Below are positions 10,601-18,384 of a stretch of DNA of 64,000 nucleotides, piece by piece (position 1 is the first letter of the stretch; every line of letters starts with the position of its first letter). The stretch spans positions 145,282 to 209,281 of the forward strand of contig JAAAPD010000003.1 of the NCBI GenBank assembly GCA_009908505.1, in the 5' to 3' direction. Below the pieces are notes generated by a model that ran no database searches, had not been told where the DNA came from, and saw nothing but the letters and a program-made list of their open reading frames with translations. Source of the DNA: Alphaproteobacteria bacterium. Its GTDB lineage: Bacteria; Pseudomonadota; Alphaproteobacteria; Rhodobacterales; Rhodobacteraceae. Both the position numbers and the translations under genes were made by a program.

Positions 10601-11415
10601 TGACCGACTGGCTGGAGACGGAAAACCCTCTGCCGGCCGACATCGGATGGAAGTGGACCGGCGATCAGCAGGACCAGGCCGAAAGCCAGGAATTCCTGCA
10701 GGTGGCATTTGCCGGGGCGCTGGGGCTGATGTTCATCATCCTGCTGGCCCAGTTCAACAGCTTCTACAACGCGACACTGGTCCTGCTCGCGGTGGTTTTG
10801 TCCACAACCGGGGTGCTGATCGGCATGCTGGTCATGGATCAGCCCTTCTCGATCATCATGACGGGTACGGGCATCGTGGCGCTGGCCGGGATCGTGGTGA
10901 ACAACAATATCGTGCTGATCGACACCTACCAGGAATACGAAAGATACATGCCGCGCGCCGAGGCGATCACCCGCACGGCCGAGGACCGGATTCGGCCGGT
11001 CCTGCTGACAACGACGACCACAATGGCCGGCCTGTCGCCAATGATGTTCGGAATCAGCCTCGACTTCTTCGGCGGCGGCTATTCCATCGACAGCCCCACC
11101 GCGCTGTGGTGGAAACAGCTGGCCACTGCCGTCGTCTTCGGCCTGGGCATCGCGACGATGCTGACGTTGGTCTTCACGCCTGCGATGCTGGCGCTCAGGG
11201 TCTGGGTCACCACCTATGCCCGCTGGGCGGCGCAAGGCTTGGCCAAGCTGGGATCGGGCCGGGGTAGCCGCATCGCCCGCGACTGGGCGCTGGAGCGCGA
11301 GGCGCGCCGGACCAAGGTGCCGGAAATCCAGTGGGATGATTTCGACGGCTTCACCGAACCGGAAGAAGACCCGGTCATCGCCCCCGCATCGCCCCCCCTG
11401 CGCGCCGCCGAGTAG
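7636..11415 (+). CDS. RND-family efflux transporter permease
   Basis: A 1259-residue inner-membrane proton-driven efflux pump, longer than the usual 1020-1060. TM1 is near residues 12-32, followed by a large periplasmic domain, TM2-TM6 (about 335-495), a second periplasmic domain and a final helix group (from about 1025). TM4 has GILVDGAIVVVE, with one Asp where AcrB has two; TM10 has GIVVNNNIVLID where AcrB carries a Lys. Between TM6 and TM7 there is an insertion with two more hydrophobic stretches (about 513-530 and 552-568), and the C-terminus carries an extra polar tail of some 60 residues. Substrate cannot be read from the sequence. Confidence 0.93.
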   Translation: MTGIVDWAANHARMIIAFIILSLTAGGAAYVGLPKEGEPDIEIPALFVSVPFPGISAEDSETLLVKPMEAELQDIDGLDTMSSTAAEGYAGVALEFEFGWDKSRTMADVRDAMNSAEGQFPAGADQYSINEINFSEFPIIIVNLTGEVPERTLIEVAEDLQDEVEGIDAVLEAQLTGQREEMLEVVIDPLKLESYDVTANDLINVVTQNNLLVAAGEVTSETGDFSVKIPSSFDDARDVYDLPVRTNGDRVVTLGDLAEIKLTFEDRDSTARFNGTTTVALQVVKRKGFNLIDTAAQVRDTVDAAVAEWPEDLRQAVEVGFSNDQSRVVASMVSQLEGSVLTAIALVMIVVLAALGIRPALLVGFAIPTSFLLCFALFAVLDVTISNIVMFGLILAVGILVDGAIVVVEYADKRISEGTGPMHAYVEAARRMFWPIVSSTATTLCAFLPMLFWPGVAGEFMGLLPVTIIFVLTASLIVALIYLPVMGGVTGRMSRVFGRWSDALAARLPWLARAALVVPAILIAYAGAMLTLNPGYFSGQAVQTDGLVASLPGIALFLAGCVAVAITVGSAKITRAPERIRAGYRRSPFGHVINFIAGNPVMPIVSIAVIGFLVVSVFTYFGANNNGVEFFAESEPEQAIVYVQARGNLSIEEKDALVAQAEQLVLDQHGVDTVFAFAGEGGLNQNTAGAQGPRDTIGQLQLELIPWEDRAAYAREHDVTFEELDGDVVMANIQAALDTIPGIQSEILNLSRGPASAKPVHLRLTGDDWSALRDAAAIVRDRFDQTIGLTQIEDSRPLPGIDWEIDVDVEKAGRYGANVASVGGMLQLVTRGILLDTYTPQGSDEEIEIRVRLPREDRVLSTLDSLKVRTNSGLIPLSNFVTRSPVPKLAQIDRVDQERYFDVKAGVEEGLVNFVTDGPDGGTTTLGTFRELTEPAGAEANRTVESTDGTVYALIELSAADTLGAVQEAINDGGARPEVLNGNERIALLTDWLETENPLPADIGWKWTGDQQDQAESQEFLQVAFAGALGLMFIILLAQFNSFYNATLVLLAVVLSTTGVLIGMLVMDQPFSIIMTGTGIVALAGIVVNNNIVLIDTYQEYERYMPRAEAITRTAEDRIRPVLLTTTTTMAGLSPMMFGISLDFFGGGYSIDSPTALWWKQLATAVVFGLGIATMLTLVFTPAMLALRVWVTTYARWAAQGLAKLGSGRGSRIARDWALEREARRTKVPEIQWDDFDGFTEPEEDPVIAPASPPLRAAE

Positions 11416-11512
11416 CCTTTCTGGTCCGGATCGCGGGTAAGGACTGCCCCGGCAATGGCCGCTGGGGGCGACGGTGCGGCATGCGAATGGCGGCCAAAAG
11501 CCCAAAACAGCC

Positions 11513-11544
11513 GAATGCTGCACGGCGCCCGAGCGCCTGCATTC
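11513..11544. terminator. Stem-loop downstream of the RND operon
   Basis: Outer arms GAATGC/GCATTC and inner arms GGCGC/GCGCC with loop CCGA form a two-part hairpin about 100 bases after the RND permease stop. There is no U-tract, so a Rho-independent terminator is uncertain; it may be a transcript 3'-end or boundary hairpin before the ArsR gene. Confidence 0.35.
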
Positions 11545-11605
11545 CGCGGTGATATTCGTCGGTTTATACATTGTTAGATAGCTTTTTATCGATTAGTAGG
11601 ACTTC

Positions 11606-11911
11606 ATGACGGATCGACTCTCTCAATCAAAGGCGCTGGCGAATGAGCACCGGCTTGCGATTCTTGACTGGCTCAAGGACCCGCAAAAGCACTTCGGGCA
11701 TCAAGAAAGCGGCGATCCCGGCGAAATCGGGGTCTGTGTGACGTTGTTCGTGGAAAAGCTGGAGATGAGCCAGCCCACGGTGAGCAGGCATCTGGAGCTG
11801 CTGCAGCGCGCCGGGTTTCTGCGCGTTAGCCGCGTCGGGCGCTGGTCCTATTTTTCGCGCGATGAGGACGCCCTTGCGGGATATCGGAGATGGTTGAATG
11901 ATACCCTTTGA
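11606..11911 (+). CDS. ArsR/SmtB-family winged-helix regulator
   Basis: A 101-residue DNA-binding protein. It begins with the ArsR signature KALANEHRLAILDWL, has a recognition helix in EMSQPTVSRHLELLQRAGFL and a wing (VSRVGRWSYFSRDE). The single Cys (GVCVTL) does not make a classical metal site (no CxCxxC), so a metal-sensing role is doubtful; many such proteins sense other cues. Upstream DNA (11550-11600) is AT-rich, unlike the surroundings. The gene overlaps the following hydrolase gene by 14 bases, suggesting that the regulator controls its own two-gene operon. Confidence 0.88.
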   Translation: MTDRLSQSKALANEHRLAILDWLKDPQKHFGHQESGDPGEIGVCVTLFVEKLEMSQPTVSRHLELLQRAGFLRVSRVGRWSYFSRDEDALAGYRRWLNDTL

Positions 11912-12803
11912 CGAGATGGATCGGAAGCTGCTGCCGCAGTTCGAGCGCCGGACAGTTGCGACCGCCGACGGCCCTGTCCGCGCGCTTGTCGCCGGGAAGG
12001 GTCCGCCGCTTCTGATGTTGCATGGCGACCCGCAGACACATCTATGCTGGCATCAGGTCGCACCAGCACTGACAGCGACGCATACCGTTGTCCTGACTGA
12101 TCTCAGAGGGCGCGGCGAAAGCCACAAGCCCGGGCCGACGGATGACCATGAACCGTACTCCAAACGCGCCATGGCGGCGGAACAACTTGCGGTGATGCAG
12201 GCTCTCGGGTTCCGTCGGTTTTCCGTGGCGGGTCATGACCGAGGCGCTCGTGTCGCTCGGCGCATGGCGCTCGATCATCCGCAGAGCATCGAAAAGCTCG
12301 TCGTCATGGACATCGTCCCAGCCATCGATCTCTACGAAAACACGACCGCGGCGGTTGCGCAGGACTATTTCTACTTCTTCTTTCTGACCCAGCCACACCC
12401 GATCGCAGAGAGCCTGATCTCAGGCGATCCCCAGACCTTCATGGGGCAAATCCTGACCGGGCTGCCCGGCGCGACCGTGCCCTTCGATTCGGAGGCGCTG
12501 GAACTCTACATCAAGTCTTCTTCGCGGCCCGAGTCGATCACCGCCATGTGCGAATGTTTCCGCGCAGGCCGCACGCTCGACGTGAAAGCCGATGCGGCGG
12601 ATCGAGCGAACGGTCGAAAGATCGAGTGCCCCACGATGGTCGTCTGGGGAGCGAGAGGCGTTGTCGGACAGTGCTTTGACGTGACGTCTATCTGGTCGTC
12701 CTGGGCACCTGACGCTCAGTTCGAGCCGGTCGATTGCGGTCACTTCATCCCCGAGGAGGCGCCCGAGCACGCCGTCCGGTTGATCAAGTCGTTTCTAGGC
12801 TGA
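11898..12803 (+). CDS. Alpha/beta hydrolase of the haloacetate/fluoroacetate dehalogenase family
   Basis: A 301-residue enzyme (295 if the ATG at 11916 is used, which would avoid the overlap with the arsR-like gene). Family motifs are clear: HGDPQTH oxyanion region, DLRGRGES, nucleophile elbow GHDRGAR (Asp114, with Arg115 and Arg118 in the carboxylate-binding positions), VMDIVP acid (Asp138) and CGHFIPEE (His282). In fluoroacetate dehalogenase from Rhodopseudomonas palustris a His-Trp pair 45-46 residues after the nucleophile helps bind fluoride; here the aligned residues read Tyr159-Phe160. A C-F bond-cleaving role is therefore unlikely; a related hydrolase or chloro/bromoacetate role remains possible. 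Confidence 0.85.
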   Translation: MIPFDEMDRKLLPQFERRTVATADGPVRALVAGKGPPLLMLHGDPQTHLCWHQVAPALTATHTVVLTDLRGRGESHKPGPTDDHEPYSKRAMAAEQLAVMQALGFRRFSVAGHDRGARVARRMALDHPQSIEKLVVMDIVPAIDLYENTTAAVAQDYFYFFFLTQPHPIAESLISGDPQTFMGQILTGLPGATVPFDSEALELYIKSSSRPESITAMCECFRAGRTLDVKADAADRANGRKIECPTMVVWGARGVVGQCFDVTSIWSSWAPDAQFEPVDCGHFIPEEAPEHAVRLIKSFLG

Positions 12804-12927
12804 ACTCGGATACTTCACCGATAAGTGCTTCTCAGCACGCCAAAAAATCATCACGAGGAGTCGTACAAAGCCGACCTTGGCTCGGCATCGAAAGCGGTCT
12901 GCTTCGTCCCGCCACGCCGCCTTTCGA

Positions 12928-14748
12928 TCAAGCCGCCCGCTCCTCGGCCTGCTGGCGGGCCCAGAGCCGGGCATAGCGCCCGGCGCTCGACAATAGCGCG
13001 TCATGGGTGCCCTGTTCGACGATCTCGCCCTTTTCCAGCACCACGATACGGTCCGCATCCGCGATGGTAGAGAGGCGATGCGCGATGGTCAGCACCGTGC
13101 GGCCCTGTCCCATCGCCTTGAGCTCGGACTGGATGTCGCGCTCGGTATCGGTGTCCAGCGCGCTCGTCGCCTCGTCCAGCAGCAGGATCGGCGGGTTCTT
13201 GAGAAGGGTCCGGGCGATGCCCACGCGCTGTTTCTCGCCGCCAGAAAGTTTCAAACCCCGTTCGCCAACCTGCGTGTCATAGCCCCCGGGCAGGCCCGTG
13301 ATGAAATCGTGGATCTTGGCGGCCTTGGCCACCGCGATGATCTCGTCCTCGCTGGCCCCGTCCCGGCCATAGGCGATGTTGTAGCGGATCGTGTCGTTGA
13401 ACAGCACCGTGTCCTGCGGCACCACGCCGATCGCCTCGTGCAGGCTGTCCTGTGTCACGTCGCGGATATCCTGGCCGTCGATCCGGATCGCCCCGCCCGA
13501 GACATCGTAGAACCGGAACAGCAGGCGCCCGATGGTGGACTTGCCCGATCCCGAGGATCCCACGATGGCCACGGTCTCGCCCCCCGTTACGGTCAGCGAC
13601 ACGCCCTTGAGGATGGCCCGATCAGTGTCGTAGCCAAATGAAACCGTGTCAAAGGCCACCTCTCCGGATTTCACATTCAGAACCTTGGCGCCGGGCTTAT
13701 CGGACACATCAGACGGTTGCTCTAACAAATCGAACATTTCGCCCATATCGACCATGGCCTGGCGGATTTCCCGGTAAACCGAGCCGAGGAAGTTCAGCGG
13801 CATGGTGATCTGGATCATGTAGGCGTTGATCATGACGAAATCGCCGGTGGTCAGCGTGCCGTTCTGCACCCCGAAGGCGGCCATCACCATGACCAGGACC
13901 AGCCCCGTGGTGATCACGAAGGCCTGGCCGAAGTTCAACAAGCCCAGCGTGTAGGCGGTCTTGAGCGCCGCGGTCTCGTAAAGCGCCATGGCCCCGTCAT
14001 AGCGTCTGGCCTCACGCGACTCGGCGCCGAAATACTTGACGGTCTCGAAGTTCAGCAGGCTGTCGATGGCCTTCTGGTTGGCGTCGGTGTCCTGCTCGTT
14101 CATCTCCTTGCGGATGCGCACGCGCCATTCGGTCACCTTGAAGGTGAAATAGATATAGATCGCGATGGTCACGGCCACCACGCCCACGTAGCTGAACCCG
14201 AAATGCCACAGCAGGATCACCGCGATCATCATCAATTCGAGGATCAGCGGCCCGATGCTGAACAGCAGGAAGCGCAGCAGGAAATCCACGCCTTTGACCC
14301 CGCGCTCGATGATCCGGCTGAGGCCCCCGGTCTTGCGGGTGATGTGATAGCGCAAGGACAGGCGGTGGATATGGGTGAAGGTCTCCAGCGCCAGTTGCCG
14401 CAGCGCGCCCTGGCCCACCTTGGCGAAGATCATGTCGCGCAGCTGCTGGAACCCGTTGGTCATCAGCCGCGCCATTCCATAGGCCACGGTCAGCCCCACT
14501 GCGCCCAGCGCGAGCAACATCGCGTCGCCCGCCTCGCCCGACAGCGCATCGACAACCAGCTTGTAGAGCATCGGCCCGACCACCGCGACCAGCTTGGAGG
14601 CGAACAGCGCCATCATGGCCAGCACCACGCGGCGCTTCACCCAGGGCTTGTCGTCCGGCCACAGATAGGGGGCGACCCGGCGGATCACGTTCCAGCCCTC
14701 GATCGGCTGGTCGTTCAGGTTGGCATCGGTTTTGGGCAGGCGGCGCAT
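12928..14748 (-). CDS. Atm1/HMT1-type ABC exporter (fused permease and ATPase)
   Basis: A 606-residue half-transporter. An N-terminal six-helix domain (residues about 40-320, starting RRVVLAMMALFASKLVAVVGPMLYK) is followed by the nucleotide-binding domain: Walker A GSSGSGKST near 394, signature LSGGEKQR near 500, Walker B ILLLDEATSALD, H-loop IAHRLST. The ABCB-type features and PYLWPDDKPWVKRRV start match bacterial relatives of mitochondrial Atm1, which export glutathione- or thiol-bound compounds and help with metal tolerance. It lies 64 bases after coxE on the same strand and may be cotranscribed with moxR-coxE. Confidence 0.9.
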   Translation of the reverse strand: MRRLPKTDANLNDQPIEGWNVIRRVAPYLWPDDKPWVKRRVVLAMMALFASKLVAVVGPMLYKLVVDALSGEAGDAMLLALGAVGLTVAYGMARLMTNGFQQLRDMIFAKVGQGALRQLALETFTHIHRLSLRYHITRKTGGLSRIIERGVKGVDFLLRFLLFSIGPLILELMMIAVILLWHFGFSYVGVVAVTIAIYIYFTFKVTEWRVRIRKEMNEQDTDANQKAIDSLLNFETVKYFGAESREARRYDGAMALYETAALKTAYTLGLLNFGQAFVITTGLVLVMVMAAFGVQNGTLTTGDFVMINAYMIQITMPLNFLGSVYREIRQAMVDMGEMFDLLEQPSDVSDKPGAKVLNVKSGEVAFDTVSFGYDTDRAILKGVSLTVTGGETVAIVGSSGSGKSTIGRLLFRFYDVSGGAIRIDGQDIRDVTQDSLHEAIGVVPQDTVLFNDTIRYNIAYGRDGASEDEIIAVAKAAKIHDFITGLPGGYDTQVGERGLKLSGGEKQRVGIARTLLKNPPILLLDEATSALDTDTERDIQSELKAMGQGRTVLTIAHRLSTIADADRIVVLEKGEIVEQGTHDALLSSAGRYARLWARQQAEERAA

Positions 14749-14812
14749 GGACGGGTCCTTGTGGCAAGGCCTCTTAAGTAGGAGCGTTGGCCCGCAATGA
14801 CCAGAGCCGCCC

Positions 14813-16060
14813 TTAGATCATCCGCATCATCCGGGCTTTTTCCCCGGCATCCGCCGGGTCCGACAGGGCCTTTGCCAGCCCGTCCAGCGCGGTGATGTTG
14901 TGGCCCGCCCGCAAGGCATCCACATGGGGCAGCATCTCGCGGATGCCGCGCGCCTTCGGGGCGAACTCCTCCCAGCGCAGCAACGGGTTGAGCCAGATCA
15001 GCTGGCGACAGGACAGGCCCAGGCGTTCGACCTCGCGCCCCAGCGCACCGGTGTCGTCGCGGTCCAGCCCGTCGGTGATGAGCAAAACCACGGCACCCTG
15101 CCCCAGAACCCGGCGCGACCAGTCCCGGTTGAATTCGTGCAAGCAGGCGGCGATGCGGGTGCCGCCCTCCCAGTCCTGCGCCTCGGCCCCGGCGCGGGCC
15201 AGGGCCTCGTCCACGTCGCGGGCGCGCATGTGACGTGTGATGTTGCTCAGCCGCGTGCCGAAGGTGAAGGCATGAACGCGCGCCCAGCCCTGGCCCTTTG
15301 CATTGCTGATCGCGTGGACGAAATGCAGAACGGCCCGGGAATATTGCGACATCGACCCGGATATATCGCACAGAACGACCAGGTTCGGATAGCGGATGCG
15401 GCGGCGGCGCGTCTCGAAGGCGCGGATCTCGCCGCCATTGCGCATGGACCGGCGCATGGTGCGGCGCCAATCGGCCAATGGCCCGGCCAACGCCTCGGTG
15501 CGGCGGGATTTCACCGGGCGCACCGGCAGGGTCAGGCGCGCCAGTATCCGCTTGGCCCGGGCCATCTCCTCGGTGCTCATCTGTTCGAAATCGAGGGTCC
15601 GCAGCCGTTCCTCGGCGGAAATGGTGGCCGAGGCATCGATTTCGATCAGAGTTTCCTCGCCCGCCTCCTCGCTGTCCGGGCGGTCCGGCTCGATCCCGTC
15701 CAGCAGCGCCTCGGCCGCGCGTTTCTCGGCCGGTTTGGCCAGTTCCTCTTCCTGCACGCCGCGAATGGCGGGCAGCATCATGGACATCATCTGTTCAAGA
15801 AACCGCGGATCGCGCCAATACAGGCGAAAGACCTGCCCGAAGACTCGCAGGTGTTCGGGCCGCGAACAGAAACAGGCCTGGAGCGTCCAGTAGAAATCCT
15901 GCTTCTCGGAGAATCCCGCCACCTCGACCGCGCGGATCGCGTCGATCACCCGTCCCGGCCCCACCGGCAGCCCCGCCTTGCGCAGCGCGCGGGCGAAATG
16001 GGTGATGTTGCGCGCCAGCTTGCCATCCTCGGGCAGGTCGAGCGGGGGATAGTCCACCAT
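14813..16060 (-). CDS. CoxE-like VWA domain protein
   Basis: A 415-residue protein of the CoxE family. The N-terminal helical half is acidic (LLDGIEPDRPDSEEAGEETLIEIDA). The C-terminal von Willebrand A domain starts with YPNLVVLCDISGSMSQYS, giving a complete MIDAS motif DxSxS near residue 230, followed by GGTRIAACLHEF and LLITDGLDRDD. It is paired with a MoxR-type AAA+ ATPase with a 1-base overlap (TGATG). Such pairs act as chaperones that insert cofactors or remodel protein complexes; in the carbon monoxide dehydrogenase cluster CoxD/CoxE do this, but no such cluster is in this window. Confidence 0.9.
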   Translation of the reverse strand: MVDYPPLDLPEDGKLARNITHFARALRKAGLPVGPGRVIDAIRAVEVAGFSEKQDFYWTLQACFCSRPEHLRVFGQVFRLYWRDPRFLEQMMSMMLPAIRGVQEEELAKPAEKRAAEALLDGIEPDRPDSEEAGEETLIEIDASATISAEERLRTLDFEQMSTEEMARAKRILARLTLPVRPVKSRRTEALAGPLADWRRTMRRSMRNGGEIRAFETRRRRIRYPNLVVLCDISGSMSQYSRAVLHFVHAISNAKGQGWARVHAFTFGTRLSNITRHMRARDVDEALARAGAEAQDWEGGTRIAACLHEFNRDWSRRVLGQGAVVLLITDGLDRDDTGALGREVERLGLSCRQLIWLNPLLRWEEFAPKARGIREMLPHVDALRAGHNITALDGLAKALSDPADAGEKARMMRMI

Positions 16061-16959
16061 CAGGCCGGTGAAAGGTCCGCGCGGGCCTCGTCCAACAGGC
16101 GCCCGGCCTCGGAGCCCTCGATGCGGGCGATGTCATCCTGGTATTTCAGGATCGCGCCCAGCGTGTCCGCGATGACCTGGGGGGACAGGTCGATGGCGTC
16201 CAATGCCAGCAGGCACTTGGCCCAGTCGATGGTCTCGGCCACGCCCGGGCGCTTGAACAGGTCCTCGCGGCGCAGCCGCTGGACGAAGGCGACGATCTCG
16301 CGGCTGAGGGTCTCGGTCGCCTCGGGGGCGCGGGCCTGCAGGATCTCGATCTCGCGCTCGAAGCTCGGATAATCGACCCAATGATAAAGACAGCGCCGCT
16401 TGAGCGCGTCATGCACCTCGCGCGTGCGGTTCGAGGTCAGGATGACGAGGGGCGGCTGGGGGGCCTTGATCGTGCCCAGTTCGGGGATCGTCACCTGGAA
16501 ATCCGACAGCGCCTCCAGCAGGAAGGCCTCGAACGGTTCATCGGTGCGATCGATCTCGTCGATCAGCAGGACGGGCGCGCCGGCCCGATGCGGGCGCATG
16601 GCTTGAAGCAGGGGCCGCTCCACCAGGAAATCCCCAGAGAAAACAGAGCGTTGCAAAAGATTCTTGTCGGCATTCCCTTCTGCCTCGGCGGCCCGGATCG
16701 CGATCATCTGGGCGGGGAAGTTCCATTCGTAGACCGCGCTGGCCGAATCCAGCCCCTCGTAGCATTGAAGGCGGATCAGGTCGCGGCCGAGGGCGGCGGC
16801 AATGGCCTTGGCGATCTCGGTCTTGCCGGTGCCGGCCTCGCCCTCCAGGAACAGCGGCCGGCCCAGTTTCAGCGACAGGAACACCACTGTCGCCAGCGCC
16901 CGCCCGCAGACGTAATCCTGTGCGGCCAGGGCCGATTGCACCTCGTCAATGCTCTGCAT
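16060..16959 (-). CDS. MoxR-family AAA+ ATPase
   Basis: A 299-residue AAA+ protein. Walker [10 protein letters not shown] near residue 41, Walker [10 protein letters not shown] near 115, sensor 1 [22 protein letters not shown]. This is the MoxR/CoxD class that works with a VWA-domain partner, encoded directly downstream with a 1-base overlap. Start chosen at the ATG at 16959, which has an excellent ribosome binding site (GGAGGAGGCGAC); the ORF track adds 19 codons. Client complex unknown. Divergent from gcdH. Confidence 0.93.
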   Translation of the reverse strand: MQSIDEVQSALAAQDYVCGRALATVVFLSLKLGRPLFLEGEAGTGKTEIAKAIAAALGRDLIRLQCYEGLDSASAVYEWNFPAQMIAIRAAEAEGNADKNLLQRSVFSGDFLVERPLLQAMRPHRAGAPVLLIDEIDRTDEPFEAFLLEALSDFQVTIPELGTIKAPQPPLVILTSNRTREVHDALKRRCLYHWVDYPSFEREIEILQARAPEATETLSREIVAFVQRLRREDLFKRPGVAETIDWAKCLLALDAIDLSPQVIADTLGAILKYQDDIARIEGSEAGRLLDEARADLSPA

Positions 16960-17070
16960 GTCGCCTCCTCCGATCCTTATGCTGCAAGGCGGGCGTGCCG
17001 GGGTCAAGCGACGCATTGCCCCGCCCCGCCCGACGCGCTAGGCCTTTGCCCGGATACAAAGGAGACCCAG

Positions 17071-18285
17071 ATGAGCGACCCGCACGCCCCCGGACATGGC
17101 CCTGAGCTTGGACAGTTCGACTGGGCCGACGCCCTGCGGCTCGAATCACAGCTGACCGAGGACGAGCGCATGTTGCGCGACGCGGCCCACGAATTCGCGC
17201 AAACTCAGTTGCAGCCGCGGGTGCGCGACGCCTACGCGATGGAGGCCGCCGACCCGGCCATCTTCCGCGAGATGGGCGAAGCGGGTCTTCTGGGCGTGAC
17301 CATACCCGAGGAATTCGGCGGTCTGGGCGCGGGTTACGTGACCTACGGGCTGGTCGCGCGCGAAATCGAGCGGGTCGATTCGGGCTATCGGTCGATGATG
17401 TCGGTGCAATCGAGCCTGGTCATGTATCCGATGCATGCCTATGGGTCCGACGAACAGAAACAGAAATACCTGCCGGGACTGGCCAGCGGTGAATTGATCG
17501 GCTGTTTCGGCCTGACCGAACCGGATGCCGGCAGCGATCCGGCGGGCATGAAGACCCGCGCCGAAAAGACCGCCGACGGCTACCGGCTGACCGGGTCGAA
17601 AACCTGGATTTCCAACGCGCCCTTCGCCGATGTCTTCGTGGTCTGGGCCAAGTCCGACGCCCATGACGGCAAGATCCGCGGCTTCGTGCTGGACGCGGGC
17701 ATGCCGGGCCTGTCCGCGCCCAAGATCGAGGGCAAGCTAAGCCTGCGCGCCTCGGTCACCGGCGAAATCGTCTTGGACGGCGTCGAGGTCGGTGAAGATG
17801 CACTCTTGCCCGGTGTTCAGGGGCTCAAGGGGCCGTTCGGCTGCCTCAACCGCGCGCGCTATGGCATCGCCTGGGGCGTTATGGGCGCGGCCGAGGCCTG
17901 CTGGCACGCGGCCCGCCAATACGGGCTGGACCGCAAGCAGTTCAACCGGCCCATCGCCCAGACCCAGTTGTTTCAGAAGAAACTTGCCGACATGCAGACC
18001 GAGATCACCCTGGGCCTGCAAGGCGCGCTACAACTGGGCCGCCTGATGGAGGCGGGACAGGCCGCGCCCGAGGGAATCAGCCTGATGAAACGCAACAATT
18101 GCGGCAAGGCGCTGGATGTCGCCCGCCACGCCCGCGACATGCACGGGGGCAACGGCATTTCCGGCGAATTCGACGTGATCCGCCACATGATCAACCTGGA
18201 AACGGTCAATACCTACGAGGGCACCCATGACGTGCACGCCCTGATCCTGGGCCGTGCGCAGACGGGTCTGCAGGCCTTTTTCTAG
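17071..18285 (+). CDS. gcdH: Glutaryl-CoA dehydrogenase
   Basis: A 404-residue acyl-CoA dehydrogenase that oxidises and decarboxylates glutaryl-CoA to crotonyl-CoA in lysine/tryptophan degradation, passing electrons to ETF. FAD-binding segments [12 protein letters not shown] and KTWISNAP are present, and the C-terminus has [18 protein letters not shown], with the catalytic Glu in the YEGT motif specific to this subfamily. The start is set at ATG 17071 behind AAAGGAG; the much longer ORF in the track (from 16381) is antisense to moxR and not real upstream of this point. It is transcribed divergently from moxR, with no neighbouring lysine-degradation genes. Confidence 0.93.
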   Translation: MSDPHAPGHGPELGQFDWADALRLESQLTEDERMLRDAAHEFAQTQLQPRVRDAYAMEAADPAIFREMGEAGLLGVTIPEEFGGLGAGYVTYGLVAREIERVDSGYRSMMSVQSSLVMYPMHAYGSDEQKQKYLPGLASGELIGCFGLTEPDAGSDPAGMKTRAEKTADGYRLTGSKTWISNAPFADVFVVWAKSDAHDGKIRGFVLDAGMPGLSAPKIEGKLSLRASVTGEIVLDGVEVGEDALLPGVQGLKGPFGCLNRARYGIAWGVMGAAEACWHAARQYGLDRKQFNRPIAQTQLFQKKLADMQTEITLGLQGALQLGRLMEAGQAAPEGISLMKRNNCGKALDVARHARDMHGGNGISGEFDVIRHMINLETVNTYEGTHDVHALILGRAQTGLQAFF

Positions 18286-18384
18286 GCGGATTTCGGCGCA
18301 TTCCCGAAAATGGCCCCGGTCTTGCAAATTCTGGCCGCATATCCAGATCATGAAGGCCCGGGCACGAAAAACAGGCGAGGACAC

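Noticed and set aside
12804-12927. Possible transposase remnant between the hydrolase and the ABC exporter (a minus-strand frame reading KVGFVRLLVMIFWRAEKHLSVKY).
   Set aside because: No inverted repeats, no DDE or other transposase motif and too short; composition alone does not support an insertion sequence.
16381-17070. N-terminal extension of the 634-residue frame that contains glutaryl-CoA dehydrogenase.
   Set aside because: It is antisense to moxR; the ribosome binding site and homologous start are at 17071.
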